A stretch of DNA of 64,000 nt from Sinorhizobium sp. B11 (GTDB taxonomy: Bacteria > Pseudomonadota > Alphaproteobacteria > Rhizobiales > Rhizobiaceae). Position 1 is the first letter of the stretch. Each line of letters begins with the position of its first letter. The stretch lies in contig CP091034.1 in assembly GCA_039725955.1 (NCBI GenBank), positions 186,001 to 250,000 of the forward strand. The letters run 5' to 3'. A program made the translations under genes and the position numbers. The notes under the pieces were generated by a model. It had not been told where the DNA came from. It ran no database searches and saw only the letters and a list, made by a program, of their open reading frames with translations. Of the stretch, positions 17,360-27,141 are shown one piece after another.

Positions 17360-17976
17360 GTCAGGTGGTTTCGCTCTTGCCTATCTGGGAATATTTCTAA
17401 CGTTTTAAGGTTAAATTTTCCTAAAATTTCGGTGAGTTGGTCCCGCCAGCGGGAACGCTTTTCCCTCCGAGGGTGGGTTCGACCCGCTCCCCTGAAAAGT
17501 CTGCGGTTTGACGTTAGTCTATTCCTCGAACGCTTCGAATGGTCGCCGAAGGTGACGCAGGAAAAAGGCGTTTGCGTGCTGCTTCGGCTCTTTTGCCAAT
17601 GAGTTGGAGGGACATGGCGGCGATCCGGGCGGAGAGGCCTCCACGGGATCGAATAGCCTAGAGAATCCGGTCGATCTTATGCTGAATATGCAGATTCGGC
17701 ATCAACCCAGCCGTATGTGCGGCGCGATACGCGTTCCTCGCAGCATCGAATGTCACGCCCCACATGATGGCGCTGAGGAGAAACGCGATGATGTAAACTT
17801 GGATGCGCATAGTTCTATCAAAGTGCGGCATATCGGCATTTATATGGCAGTGCGAAGCATTGCTCGAGATCAATTATTATCGGTGAATAAAGACGCAGAG
17901 AACGAACACCACAACGGTGGGCACAGATAACAGGGAGATCCCGTATCTGTTTGATCTCATTGAGGATCAATGGGAA
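17360..17976. other. Gene-poor stretch between glycan locus and tRNA-Leu
   Basis: The first 80 bases are AT-rich (runs of T and A around 17395-17430) and probably hold the promoter of the minus-strand gene at 17359. A GC-rich part at about 17450-17500 can fold (GTGGG TTCGA CCCGC), but its loop is too short for a tRNA T-arm. Apart from the weak small ORF at 17658-17810 I see no coding signal. No integrase, IS end or tRNA fragment was found. Confidence 0.5.
17658..17810 (-). CDS. Possible small membrane protein (50 aa)
   Basis: A 50-codon frame from ATG at 17810 encodes MRIQVYIIAFLLSAIMWGV and then a short hydrophilic tail (NAYRAAHTAGLMPNLHIQHK). One N-terminal membrane helix is clear. The ribosome binding site is weak (GATAGAA). 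Small single-span proteins of this type are common in rhizobia, but no homologue is recognised and chance cannot be excluded. Confidence 0.3.
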   Translation of the reverse strand: MRIQVYIIAFLLSAIMWGVTFDAARNAYRAAHTAGLMPNLHIQHKIDRIL

Positions 17977-18063
17977 TGGTGCCCAGAAGAGGACTCGAAC
18001 CTCCACACCCTTTCGGGTACCAGCACCTGAAGCTGGCGCGTCTACCAATTCCGCCATCTGGGC
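17977..18063 (-). tRNA. tRNA-Leu (anticodon CAG)
   Basis: On the minus strand the sequence starts GCCCAGATGGCGGAATTGG and ends TTCTGGGCACCA, giving a seven-base-pair acceptor stem with encoded CCA. The anticodon arm is CCAGC-TTCAGGT-GCTGG with CAG at positions 34-36. A long class II variable arm (TACCCGAAAGGGTGT) and a GGTTCGAGT T-loop region identify tRNA-Leu. It reads CUG codons. Its 3' end faces the glycan locus. Confidence 0.96.
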
Positions 18064-18231
18064 GACGGAGAGCCATGTACGGGGGCGGCTCGTTACTGTC
18101 AACAGGGTTTTTGAAGTTTTCCTGACAGTCTGTGAAAAAGCTTCACAAAGCTGTGGTCGAACCCAACGGATCAATGGATGGCATGGCTCATTTCTCAACC
18201 CTATATAATGGGTATTGGAAAGGAACGCGCC

Positions 18232-18639
18232 ATGTTCGACCTTCGCTCTATCCTTCTTGCTGGTCTGTTTGCCGTATTGCCATTGATGGGAGCCAATGCC
18301 GCCTCGCCGTCGCTTGGGCCTCTCAATACGCAGTCGACGATCTGCGACTATCGCGGCTGCTTCGGCTTCGGTCCGCAGCAGTGGCATCGCCCTGCCTACG
18401 TCCAGCCGAACTATCTCCCACCGAATGCAGCCGGGCCGAATTATTATCAGCCGCCCGGGCAATTGCCGCCACGGCTGACCTACGGTCCGCCGCCGGCACC
18501 GCGCGTGCAGCCTTCGGCGGATAATCAGGTCCGCCATCAGCAATGGTGCCGGAACGAATATCGATCCTACAATCCGCGCACCGATCGCTTCCTGACCTAT
18601 GAAGGCATCTACAAGACCTGCAATTCGCCTTATAATTGA
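18232..18639 (+). CDS. BA14K family secreted protein
   Basis: A 135-residue exported protein. The ATG at 18232 has AAGGA eight bases upstream. A signal peptide (MFDLRSILLAGLFAVLPLMG, cleavage after NAA) precedes a Pro/Tyr-rich linker. The C-terminal BA14K-type motif is HQQWCRNEYRSYNPRTDRFL followed by YEGIYKTCNSPYN, with a conserved pair of cysteines. The family was described from Brucella as an immunoreactive, lectin-like surface protein and is widespread in Rhizobiales. A TATAAT-like box lies at 18203-18208. Its 3' end converges with the SelW-like gene three bases away. Confidence 0.75.
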   Translation: MFDLRSILLAGLFAVLPLMGANAASPSLGPLNTQSTICDYRGCFGFGPQQWHRPAYVQPNYLPPNAAGPNYYQPPGQLPPRLTYGPPPAPRVQPSADNQVRHQQWCRNEYRSYNPRTDRFLTYEGIYKTCNSPYN

Positions 18640-18642
18640 ACG

Positions 18643-18936
18643 TCAGCTCTCCAGCGATGCGCGGTCGGTATGGCCGAGATCGCGGTCAGGCTCGATGATG
18701 TCGCGCACCCGCTGCTTGAGTTCCTTCGGTCCGGGAAAGCCGCCGTCGCGCTTGCGCTCCCAGATCAGGTCGCCATTGACACGGATCTCGAAATTGCCGC
18801 CGGTGCCGGGAATGAGCGCCACTTCGCCGAGGCTGTCGGTAAAGGTCTGCAGCAGTTCCTGCGCCATCCAGGCGGCGCGCAGCAGCCAGTTGCACTGCGT
18901 GCAGTAGAGGATCGTCACACGGGCTTTCTCGGTCAT
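18643..18936 (-). CDS. SelT/SelW/SelH family (Rdx-type) protein
   Basis: A 97-residue thioredoxin-fold protein. The ATG at 18936 follows a strong AAAGGAG site, so the longer frame upstream is not used. The redox motif is YCTQCNWLLRAAW (CxxC near residues 10-13), the cysteine counterpart of the selenocysteine motif in animal SelW. GTGGNFEIRVNGDLIWERK and FPGPKELKQRVRDII are the other conserved blocks. The family is thought to act in thiol redox control, with partners largely unknown. It is probably a single-gene unit, convergent with the BA14K gene. Confidence 0.85.
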   Translation of the reverse strand: MTEKARVTILYCTQCNWLLRAAWMAQELLQTFTDSLGEVALIPGTGGNFEIRVNGDLIWERKRDGGFPGPKELKQRVRDIIEPDRDLGHTDRASLES

Positions 18937-19121
18937 GGGAATCTCCTTTAATCCGAGGGATCTAGAAGCTCGCAAAAGACGTTGCAATGCGCCTGGCACC
19001 GAATCTGCGGACGGAAAGTTCGGATTCAGTCTTTTTTGATAATTTTCCATTAGCTATTCCGGATTGGTGTTTTCACGGATCTGGTGAGGCACCCTGGTTC
19101 TTGTTTTGCGTCACGGTGCCC

Positions 19122-20162
19122 ATGCGTTCCACGGCTATCCCAGCGATCCTCGTCGCCTGCCTTGCTCTGGCAGGCTGCTCTTCGGCTTCCGGTCCGGAAA
19201 ATCTTTCGGCTGGTGTTGCTCCGAAGCCTTCGAAGGAAATCACGGCTTCTGTCACGCCGCCGCCGGCACCTATGCCCCAGTCTACAGTTGCTGCAGCCGA
19301 TGCCACTCCGCAGGCAAGCCTCGCCTGGGAAGCGCCCCTGCCGGAGTCCCGCGCCTTCTCGGCAGTGACGCCTTCAGCCACATCGCAGCCGGGTATGCCG
19401 ATTCCGAGCGAACGCCCCGTCGAATTCGCCATGGCGGCGGCACCTGCCATAGAACCGCCGACCCGTGGCCGCTCGCGCGTCTATGGTTATGGTTTCCGCG
19501 ATGCAAAGCCGATCAACTTCGGCAAGGTCTCTCCGCGCAAACTGGCCGTCCACGGCGTCGACGTCTCGCGCTGGCAGGGCGACATCGACTGGGAAACGCT
19601 CCGGACCCGCGGCGCCAACTTCGCCTTCATCAAGGCAACGGATGGCGGCGATCATCTGGATCCGATGTTCAAGACAAACTGGCGGCGCGCCAAAGAGGCC
19701 GGCATCAAGCGCGGCGCCTATCATTTCTTCTACTGGTGCCGCACGGCCGGTGAGCAGGCCGACTGGTTCATCCGCAACGTGCCGCGCGATCCGGACGCCC
19801 TGCCGCCGGTCATCGATGTCGAATGGAACGGCGAATCGAGCTGCAAAGTGAAGCTCTCCCGCGCCCGCGTGCTGGAAAAAATGCAGGTCTTCATGGAGAA
19901 GATCGAGCAGCACTACGGCAAGCGACCTATCATCTATACGGCCCCGGATTTCTACGCGGATAATCTCGAAGGCGCCTTCCAGAACTATCACTTCTGGCTA
20001 CGCGCGGTCGCCGAACATCCTTCGAAGGTCTATCCGAACCGCAAATGGCTCTTCTGGCAATATTCCGGCTCTGGCCTCTCTCATGGCGTCGAAGGCCGAA
20101 TCGACCTCAATGCCTTCCGCGGAAGCGAAGAAGAATGGCACCGCTGGGTAGCGGGGCTGTAG
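19122..20162 (+). CDS. GH25 lysozyme-like lipoprotein
   Basis: A 346-residue cell-wall hydrolase homologue. The ATG at 19122 gives a lipoprotein signal peptide with lipobox LAGC (about residues 15-18). A Pro/Ala-rich linker of about 110 residues is followed by the GH25 barrel: VHGVDVSRWQGDIDWETL (first catalytic Asp), FAFIKATDGG, YHFFYWCRTAGEQADWFI, PPVIDVEWNG (DxE catalytic pair), RPIIYTA and LFWQYSGSG. It should cleave muramic-acid linkages in peptidoglycan from the periplasmic face of a membrane. Other frames open 45 codons upstream but lack the signal. The ribosome binding site is poor. It appears monocistronic. Confidence 0.88.
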   Translation: MRSTAIPAILVACLALAGCSSASGPENLSAGVAPKPSKEITASVTPPPAPMPQSTVAAADATPQASLAWEAPLPESRAFSAVTPSATSQPGMPIPSERPVEFAMAAAPAIEPPTRGRSRVYGYGFRDAKPINFGKVSPRKLAVHGVDVSRWQGDIDWETLRTRGANFAFIKATDGGDHLDPMFKTNWRRAKEAGIKRGAYHFFYWCRTAGEQADWFIRNVPRDPDALPPVIDVEWNGESSCKVKLSRARVLEKMQVFMEKIEQHYGKRPIIYTAPDFYADNLEGAFQNYHFWLRAVAEHPSKVYPNRKWLFWQYSGSGLSHGVEGRIDLNAFRGSEEEWHRWVAGL

Positions 20163-20183
20163 GAATATCACTCCGCACAGAAG

Positions 20184-20218
20184 ATGCCGCAGAACTGACG
20201 ATATCAGCCCTGCGGCAT
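20184..20218. terminator. Hairpin between convergent genes
   Basis: A perfect nine-base inverted repeat (ATGCCGCAG at 20184-20192, CTGCGGCAT at 20210-20218) encloses a smaller CTGA/TCAG pair. It lies between the stops of the lysozyme gene (20162) and the methyltransferase gene (20238). No T-run follows on either side, so intrinsic termination is uncertain. Confidence 0.45.
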
Positions 20219-20237
20219 TCGGCTTCGACCGCAAGGA

Positions 20238-21314
20238 TCAGAGTCGCGCCTCGAGTACGAGGTTGAACGGGGTTGCCATCGCCCGACGGAACCGCGTGAA
20301 ACCGGCCTTCCGGAAGATCTCGGCCAGCCTTTTCTCACCGGCTTGTGCGCCAAGCACGATATGGCCGCCATCAGAGATCGCATGAGCGCAGCAGATCGTC
20401 GTCGAGGCGGCATAATACATGCGCGCGACCGGCGAGATACTGTCTTCCACACCATCCTTCGCATAGGGCTCGACCAGCATTACCGTTCCCTCATGGGCGA
20501 TGGTTCTGGCTGCGTGTCTTGCGACAGCGAGCGGGTCGCCCATGTCATGCAGGCAGTCGAAGAAGCAAATAAGGTCGTAGCCTGAACCAGAATAGGCGTC
20601 CGCTCTCGCGGTTTCAAATGTGACCCTCTCTGTTCCTCCCGCCGCAGCAACAACCTGCCGGGCCTCATCGAGCGATTCCGGATGCGAATCGAAGCCATGG
20701 AACCGCGACGACGGAAAGGCTTCGGCCATCAGCGCTGTCGAATGACCATGGCCGCAGCCGACATCGGCCACCAGTGCGCCAGCCTTCAGTTTCTCGATGA
20801 CGCCATCGAGCGCCGGCAGCCATTCGGCAACAAGGCTTGCCTTATAGGCATTGCGATAGAGCGATGCCACGCCGCAATAGAGCCTGCCATCGTGATCGCC
20901 CCAGGGAATGCCGGCGCCGGTGCGAAATGCATCCAGGGCCTTGTCCTCGTCAGCCCACATCGAGGCGGGGATTGCCCAGGCCGCAGCCATGAAAACCGGG
21001 CTGTCGTCCTGTGCCAGCACTAGCGCATGTTCTGGCGGCAATTCGTAGCTGTGGCTTGCCGCATCATAGATCACATAGCCCCCTGCCACCTGTGAGCCCA
21101 GCCATTCGCGGATATAGCGCTCGGCGCAGCCCGTGATTGCCGCAAGCTGGTGCGAACTGATCCGCCCCGCCTTCGCCATTGCCTTATAAAGGCCGAGCCG
21201 GTGCCCGATGCTCACCATCACGCCGCCATAGCCGGCTGAGAGATCGCCGATTGCTCGTGAGACGATGAGGTCGAGCTTGGCCGCATCGATCGTGTTGCTT
21301 CTTATCTGGTCCAT
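20238..21314 (-). CDS. Class I SAM-dependent methyltransferase with N-terminal winged helix
   Basis: A 358-residue protein started by ATG at 21314 after an excellent AGGAGAAGGA site. Residues about 20-90 look like the winged-helix dimerisation domain common to O-methyltransferase-like enzymes (LGLYKAMAKAGRISSHQLAA). The SAM-binding core begins at ALVADVGCGHGHSTALMAEA (GxGxG motif), then FHGFDSHPESLDEAR and YDLICFFDCLHDMGDP. A late acidic/aromatic part (VARMYYAASTTICCAHA) may be the substrate pocket. The substrate is unknown. The gene is divergent from the GlxA-type regulator at 21475, which may control it. Confidence 0.75.
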   Translation of the reverse strand: MDQIRSNTIDAAKLDLIVSRAIGDLSAGYGGVMVSIGHRLGLYKAMAKAGRISSHQLAAITGCAERYIREWLGSQVAGGYVIYDAASHSYELPPEHALVLAQDDSPVFMAAAWAIPASMWADEDKALDAFRTGAGIPWGDHDGRLYCGVASLYRNAYKASLVAEWLPALDGVIEKLKAGALVADVGCGHGHSTALMAEAFPSSRFHGFDSHPESLDEARQVVAAAGGTERVTFETARADAYSGSGYDLICFFDCLHDMGDPLAVARHAARTIAHEGTVMLVEPYAKDGVEDSISPVARMYYAASTTICCAHAISDGGHIVLGAQAGEKRLAEIFRKAGFTRFRRAMATPFNLVLEARL

Positions 21315-21474
21315 TTCCTTCTCCTGTCGAAATGTTAGGAATGGAAATGGAATGACAGCAGACGGAGTCTTGCGGCAGAGCGGCATGGGCCATAAGCGGG
21401 CCATTTGCGCCAATCATCATGCCGGTGTAGGCAAAAGAAACGAATAGCGGACCTGTTTCTTCCGGGGGGATGAG

Positions 21475-22522
21475 ATGCAATCCGGCGCCGATCAAGTCGT
21501 TTCCAGGCCGCTTCATGTCAGCCTCGTGGCCATTCCCGAGGCGGTGGTATCGACCCTGAGTGGCATTTTCGATGTGATGAATGCCTTTGCTGTTCTGCCG
21601 GCAGCCAGCGATGTCCTCGGCGGCCGAGCGCCCTTCAAGGTGGAAATTGTCGGTACATCCGCCGAGCCGCTGGAACTTGCAAGCCGTCTGCCGATTACCG
21701 TCCAGCGCAGCATCTCGTCTCTCGACCACACGGATATCGTCATCGTGCCCTCCGTTCTGCTGCCATCGCGTGGATGGCAGAAGGGGCGTTATCCGGAACT
21801 TGTCGAATGGGTTGGCGCCATGCATTCGCGTGGCGCGCTGATCTGCTCGGCCTGTTCGGGGCTCTTTCTGCTGGCAGAGACCGGGCTATTCGACGGCATG
21901 GATGCGACAGTGCATTTCGGCTATGCCGAGGCTTTCCGGACAAGCTTTCCGCAGGTGCCCGTCCATCCCGAGCGTGTGCTCGTCGTTTGTGGCAGGCGAG
22001 AAGAGCTGATCAGCTCCGGTGCCTCCATGACCTGGCATGATCTCGTCCTGTACCTGATCGCCCGCCATGCGGGTGCTTCAGCCGCGCAGGCTATTGCCCG
22101 TTTCTTCGCGTTGCAATGGCATCAGGATGGGCTGGCGCCTTATATCGTTTTCGAGGGCCGCAGGGATCATGGCGATACAGCGATCCAGACGGCGCAGGAA
22201 TGGCTTTCCGGCCATTTTTTCGGTCGCCAATCCCATCGAGGAAATGTTCCGTCACGCTGGCCTGACGGAGCGCACCTTCAAGCGCCGCTTCACCCAGGCA
22301 ACCGGTGTCAGCCCGATCGCCTATGTTCAGCGGTTGAGAGTGGAGGATGCAAAGCGCCGGCTGGAGCGCACGGATGCGCCGGTCGATGAGATCAGCTGGC
22401 AGGTCGGCTATGAAGAGCCGGCTTTTTTCCGCAGGCTCTTCAAGCGCATGACGGGCCTGACGCCCGGCAGCTATCGCCGCCGGTTTCGCGTGCCCGATTA
22501 TGCGCGTCCGTCAAAAAGCTGA
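21475..22522 (+). pseudogene. GlxA-type AraC-family regulator, frameshifted
   Basis: The normal product would be about 348 residues: an N-terminal DJ-1/PfpI-like domain (about 12-190, with ALICSACSGLFLLAETG at 121-137) and a C-terminal AraC helix-turn-helix pair. The frame is broken inside the linker at a run of six T (22215-22220). Up to there it reads TAIQTAQEWLSGHF. With one T removed it continues SVANPIEEMFRHAGLTERTF and VGYEEPAFFRRLFKRMTGL, the DNA-binding motifs, to a stop at 22522. As written, the protein would end at 22389 without its DNA-binding domain. It is divergent from the SAM methyltransferase gene. Confidence 0.78.
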
Positions 22523-22527
22523 GGTGT

Positions 22528-24360
<1,833 letters not shown>

Positions 24361-24436
24361 ATAGCAGCGCGCAGATCGCCCGCAAAGCGGTAATTATACC
24401 GGGGTTTACCCTATTTTGCAGACTGTGACGTGCGGC

Positions 24437-25135
24437 TCAGACCGGCCAGGTCTCCAGTCGCCAGGCCGAATCCCAGAACATCCATTCATATTGGGAGGCG
24501 CGCACGAAGGCGTCCATCATCTGCTGGTGCTCTGTCGGCGAGGCAGCCCGCGCGGCGATATCGGTCAAGGCAATCACTTCACGCGCACCGGCTGCAAATT
24601 GCGGATCGCCATAGGTGTTGATCCAGGCCTGGAACACATTGCCCTCGATCGCCGGCCGGCTCTTGATGCCTTCGCCGACATGCCAGTAGATCCAGAAGCA
24701 GGGCAGGATGGCCGAAAGCGCCACCGCGTAAGAGCTGTGATAGGCCGTCGCCAGCAGGAAATTCGTATAGGCAAAGCACGAGGGCGAGGGCTCGGCCGCC
24801 GTCACATCGGCGCTGGAAATGCCGAACTGCGTCAGGAAACCGGCATGCAGGCCCTGCTCCACGGTGATCGCCTTCTGCGCCGACCCAAGAAAGCGCAGCA
24901 CCTGCGCATTATCGGGCGCTTTGGCGGCGACGATCGCAAGGCAGCGGGCATAATGCTTCAGGTAGATCGCGTCCTGCAGGATATAGTGGCGGAAAACCTC
25001 CGGCGGCAGCGTGCCATCCGAAAGCCGCTCCAGCAGCGGCAATCGCTCGATCTCGGCCATGATCGGCTTGATCCGGTCCCAGGCGGCAGTTGTGAAGCTT
25101 TCCGCCGTCTCAGTGCCTTGCGCAATACCGTCCAT
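24437..25135 (-). CDS. tenA: TenA family thiaminase II / aminopyrimidine hydrolase
   Basis: A 232-residue all-helical protein of the TenA family, which hydrolyses aminopyrimidine breakdown products of thiamin for salvage. The ATG at 25135 has GGAGAGC upstream. Motifs are YILQDAIYLKHYARCLAIV (aromatic and Asp substrate contacts), TVEQGLHAGFL, SAILPCFWIYWHVGE containing the catalytic Cys, and YEWMFWDSAWRLETWP with the C-terminal Glu. No TPP riboswitch is seen upstream. The gene is divergent from an XRE-cupin regulator with 129 bases between starts, a natural arrangement for control by it. Confidence 0.85.
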   Translation of the reverse strand: MDGIAQGTETAESFTTAAWDRIKPIMAEIERLPLLERLSDGTLPPEVFRHYILQDAIYLKHYARCLAIVAAKAPDNAQVLRFLGSAQKAITVEQGLHAGFLTQFGISSADVTAAEPSPSCFAYTNFLLATAYHSSYAVALSAILPCFWIYWHVGEGIKSRPAIEGNVFQAWINTYGDPQFAAGAREVIALTDIAARAASPTEHQQMMDAFVRASQYEWMFWDSAWRLETWPV

Positions 25136-25264
25136 CTTGCTCTCCGCTCTTGAATGCCGCTGCCATATATCGACGCCGCCATGGTGAAAGCAAGGCTGCT
25201 CGCGAGGACTTGATTCCATCATCAGATCCTGTATTTCTCCTATAGTGGAATCGTGGATTGAAAA

Positions 25265-25834
25265 GTGGAACAGGAACTCGAGCAGGCAATCGGCCTTCGC
25301 ATTCGCACGCTGCGGACGGAAAAAGGGCTGACACTGGATCATCTCGCTACTGCTTCCGGCGTGAGCCGCGCGATGATCTCCCGCATCGAGCGGGCGGAAG
25401 CGAGCCCCACGGCTTCGCTGTTGGCGAGGGTCTGTGCCGCGCTTGGCCTGTCGCTTTCAGAGTTTTTTGCCGATAAAGGGCAGGAAGCGTCGCCGCTATC
25501 GCGTCGCCAGGATCAGCAGGTCTGGCGCGATCCCGAAACCGGCTATATGCGCCGCGCCGTCTCGCCGCCGGGTACATCCTCGGATGTCGATATCGTTGAT
25601 GTCGAATTTCCGGCCGGTGCGCGCGTCAGCTTCCCGCCGCATGCCGCCAGCCGCGGCATGACCCAGCATGTCTGGCTCTTCGATGGCGAGCTGGAGATGA
25701 CCGTCGGCGAGATCGTTCATCGTCTCAAGCCCGGCGACTGTCTCTTCATGCCGGTCGGTGACGGCCATGTCTTTCACAATCCGGGTCATGCGCCGGCACG
25801 CTACTGCGTCGTGCTGGCCCGCGGCGACCACTAA
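25265..25834 (+). CDS. XRE-family regulator with C-terminal cupin
   Basis: A 189-residue DNA-binding regulator beginning with GTG. The helix-turn-helix spans about 8-65 (TLDHLATASGVSRAMISRIE, PTASLLARVCAALGLSLSEF). The cupin sensor domain occupies about 105-185 (HVWLFDGELEMTVG, LKPGDCLFMPVGDGHVFHNP). This layout binds small ligands and controls an adjacent gene. It could act on divergent tenA or on the GNAT gene 29 bases downstream in the same direction. The ligand cannot be predicted. Confidence 0.85.
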   Translation: MEQELEQAIGLRIRTLRTEKGLTLDHLATASGVSRAMISRIERAEASPTASLLARVCAALGLSLSEFFADKGQEASPLSRRQDQQVWRDPETGYMRRAVSPPGTSSDVDIVDVEFPAGARVSFPPHAASRGMTQHVWLFDGELEMTVGEIVHRLKPGDCLFMPVGDGHVFHNPGHAPARYCVVLARGDH

Positions 25835-25863
25835 ATCACGCGCTCACTTATCAGGGGACCATC

Positions 25864-26382
25864 ATGCCGACTATCCGTCTTCTCTCTGCCGCCGAGGCAC
25901 ACGCTGCTATTCCCGACCTCTGCGAGGTGCTTGCCGATTGCGTCAATGGCGGCGCCTCGGTCGGCTTCATGCAGCCCTATACACCTGGGGATGCCGAACC
26001 CTACTGGCGTAGTGTCGCCGAAGCCGTGGCCGATGGCGCCACCCTGCTCTTCGGCGCTGAAGTTGATGGCAAAATCGTCGGCACGGTGCAGGTCGGCGCT
26101 GCCCAGATGCCGAACCAGCCGCATCGCGGCGATCTGAAAAAGCTGCTTGTTCACCGCTCCGCTCGCGGCCATGGCCTGGCGCGTCTGCTGATGGACATGG
26201 CCGAACGAGAAGCGGCCCGTCGCGGCAAGACGATTCTCGTCCTCGACACGGCAACCGGCAGCGATGCTGAAGCCATCTACCCGCGTCTCGGCTGGGAGCG
26301 TGTCGGTGTCATTCCCGATTATGCGCTCTGGCCTGAAGGTGGCCTGTGCGCCACAACCTTCTTTTACAAGCGCGTGGCCTGA
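25864..26382 (+). CDS. GNAT family N-acetyltransferase
   Basis: A 172-residue acetyl-CoA-dependent acetyltransferase. Acetyl-CoA-binding motif A is KKLLVHRSARGHGLARLLMD (about 94-113), followed by GKTILVLDTATGSDAEAIY and the late YPRLGWERVGVIPDYAL. It begins 29 bases after the XRE-cupin regulator on the same strand with AGGGGACC before its ATG, so the two are probably co-transcribed. The acceptor is unknown. Its 3' end overlaps the convergent HAD gene by 19 bases. Confidence 0.85.
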   Translation: MPTIRLLSAAEAHAAIPDLCEVLADCVNGGASVGFMQPYTPGDAEPYWRSVAEAVADGATLLFGAEVDGKIVGTVQVGAAQMPNQPHRGDLKKLLVHRSARGHGLARLLMDMAEREAARRGKTILVLDTATGSDAEAIYPRLGWERVGVIPDYALWPEGGLCATTFFYKRVA

Positions 26383-26989
26383 TGGCCGTGCGTAAAGGCG
26401 TCTATCGCGTCAGCCAGTCTTGAGGCCGGCGTCCAATGCAGGGCCTTCCAGCCAAACTCTTTGGCCGCCGAAATATTCTCCTCGACATCGTCGATGAAGC
26501 CGATGTCATCAGGGGCGGCGCCGACTTCTTGCGTCGCAAGCCGGAAGAAATCGCTGAAAGGCTTTCGCGCGCCAAGTGCGGCGGAGTAGAACATGCCGTC
26601 GAAAAGCGCGCCGAGCCCTAGCACGTCGCGCAGGTAGGCGGCGCGCTGGTGCTCCTGGTTGGTGGCAAGGTAAAGAAGCGTGCCCTTGTCCTTCAGGCGG
26701 GCGAGATCGTCGAGCAATTGCCGGTCGAGGCGGGAGTCGTTTTCGAACCAGTAGTCGAGCAGGATCTGAGCGTTGAGATGCGGTGCAATCCGGCCAAGTA
26801 CTTCCGTCAGACGGGGTTCGATCGGCTCCTGGCCCGTGACGATTCCGACCCAGTAAGGCTTGAAGAACTCCTGTTGAAGCAACGGCGCAGGCAGGCCGAG
26901 GTCGCGCTCGAGATAGGTAAAGAGCGGCAGGCCGTCTGTCGGCCGTCGTGGACCAGCACCCCATCGACATCGACCATCAGGATTTTCAT
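26364..26989 (-). pseudogene. HAD-family hydrolase, frameshifted near N-terminus
   Basis: HAD phosphatase of about 208 residues if intact. Translation from ATG at 26989 gives MKILMVDVDGVLVHDGR with the nucleophile motif DxD, then leaves frame. The frame continues one base out of step as TDGLPLFTYLERDLGLPAP, QQEFFKPYWVG, LLYLATNQEHQRA (motif II Thr region), GARKPFSDFF (motif III Lys) and IGFIDDVEENI (motif IV). A single missing base in about 26935-26945 (minus-strand CCGACAG where one more A would restore the frame) explains it. Every catalytic motif is otherwise kept, which favours a recent lesion or a read error. The substrate is unknown. Confidence 0.75.
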
Positions 26990-27141
26990 GGGCTTAAACT
27001 CTTGAGGAAAAGGAACGTGTTCTGAAATCGGCTAGAACGTGGCGTCGCCTCTTGCGGTGATCAAGCCGTGTTCGGTGCTTTTTTCTTTGGGCGGGCCTGT
27101 GTAAGGCTTGATTTTGACAAGCTGATTTGCGGAGGACACTC

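Noticed and set aside
17450..17500. Possible second tRNA T-arm (GGGTTCGACCC)
   Set aside because: The loop would have five rather than seven bases and no acceptor or anticodon arm fits. It is a chance hairpin.
24361..25264. TPP riboswitch for tenA
   Set aside because: No THI-box consensus is visible in the 129 bases between tenA and the XRE-cupin gene.
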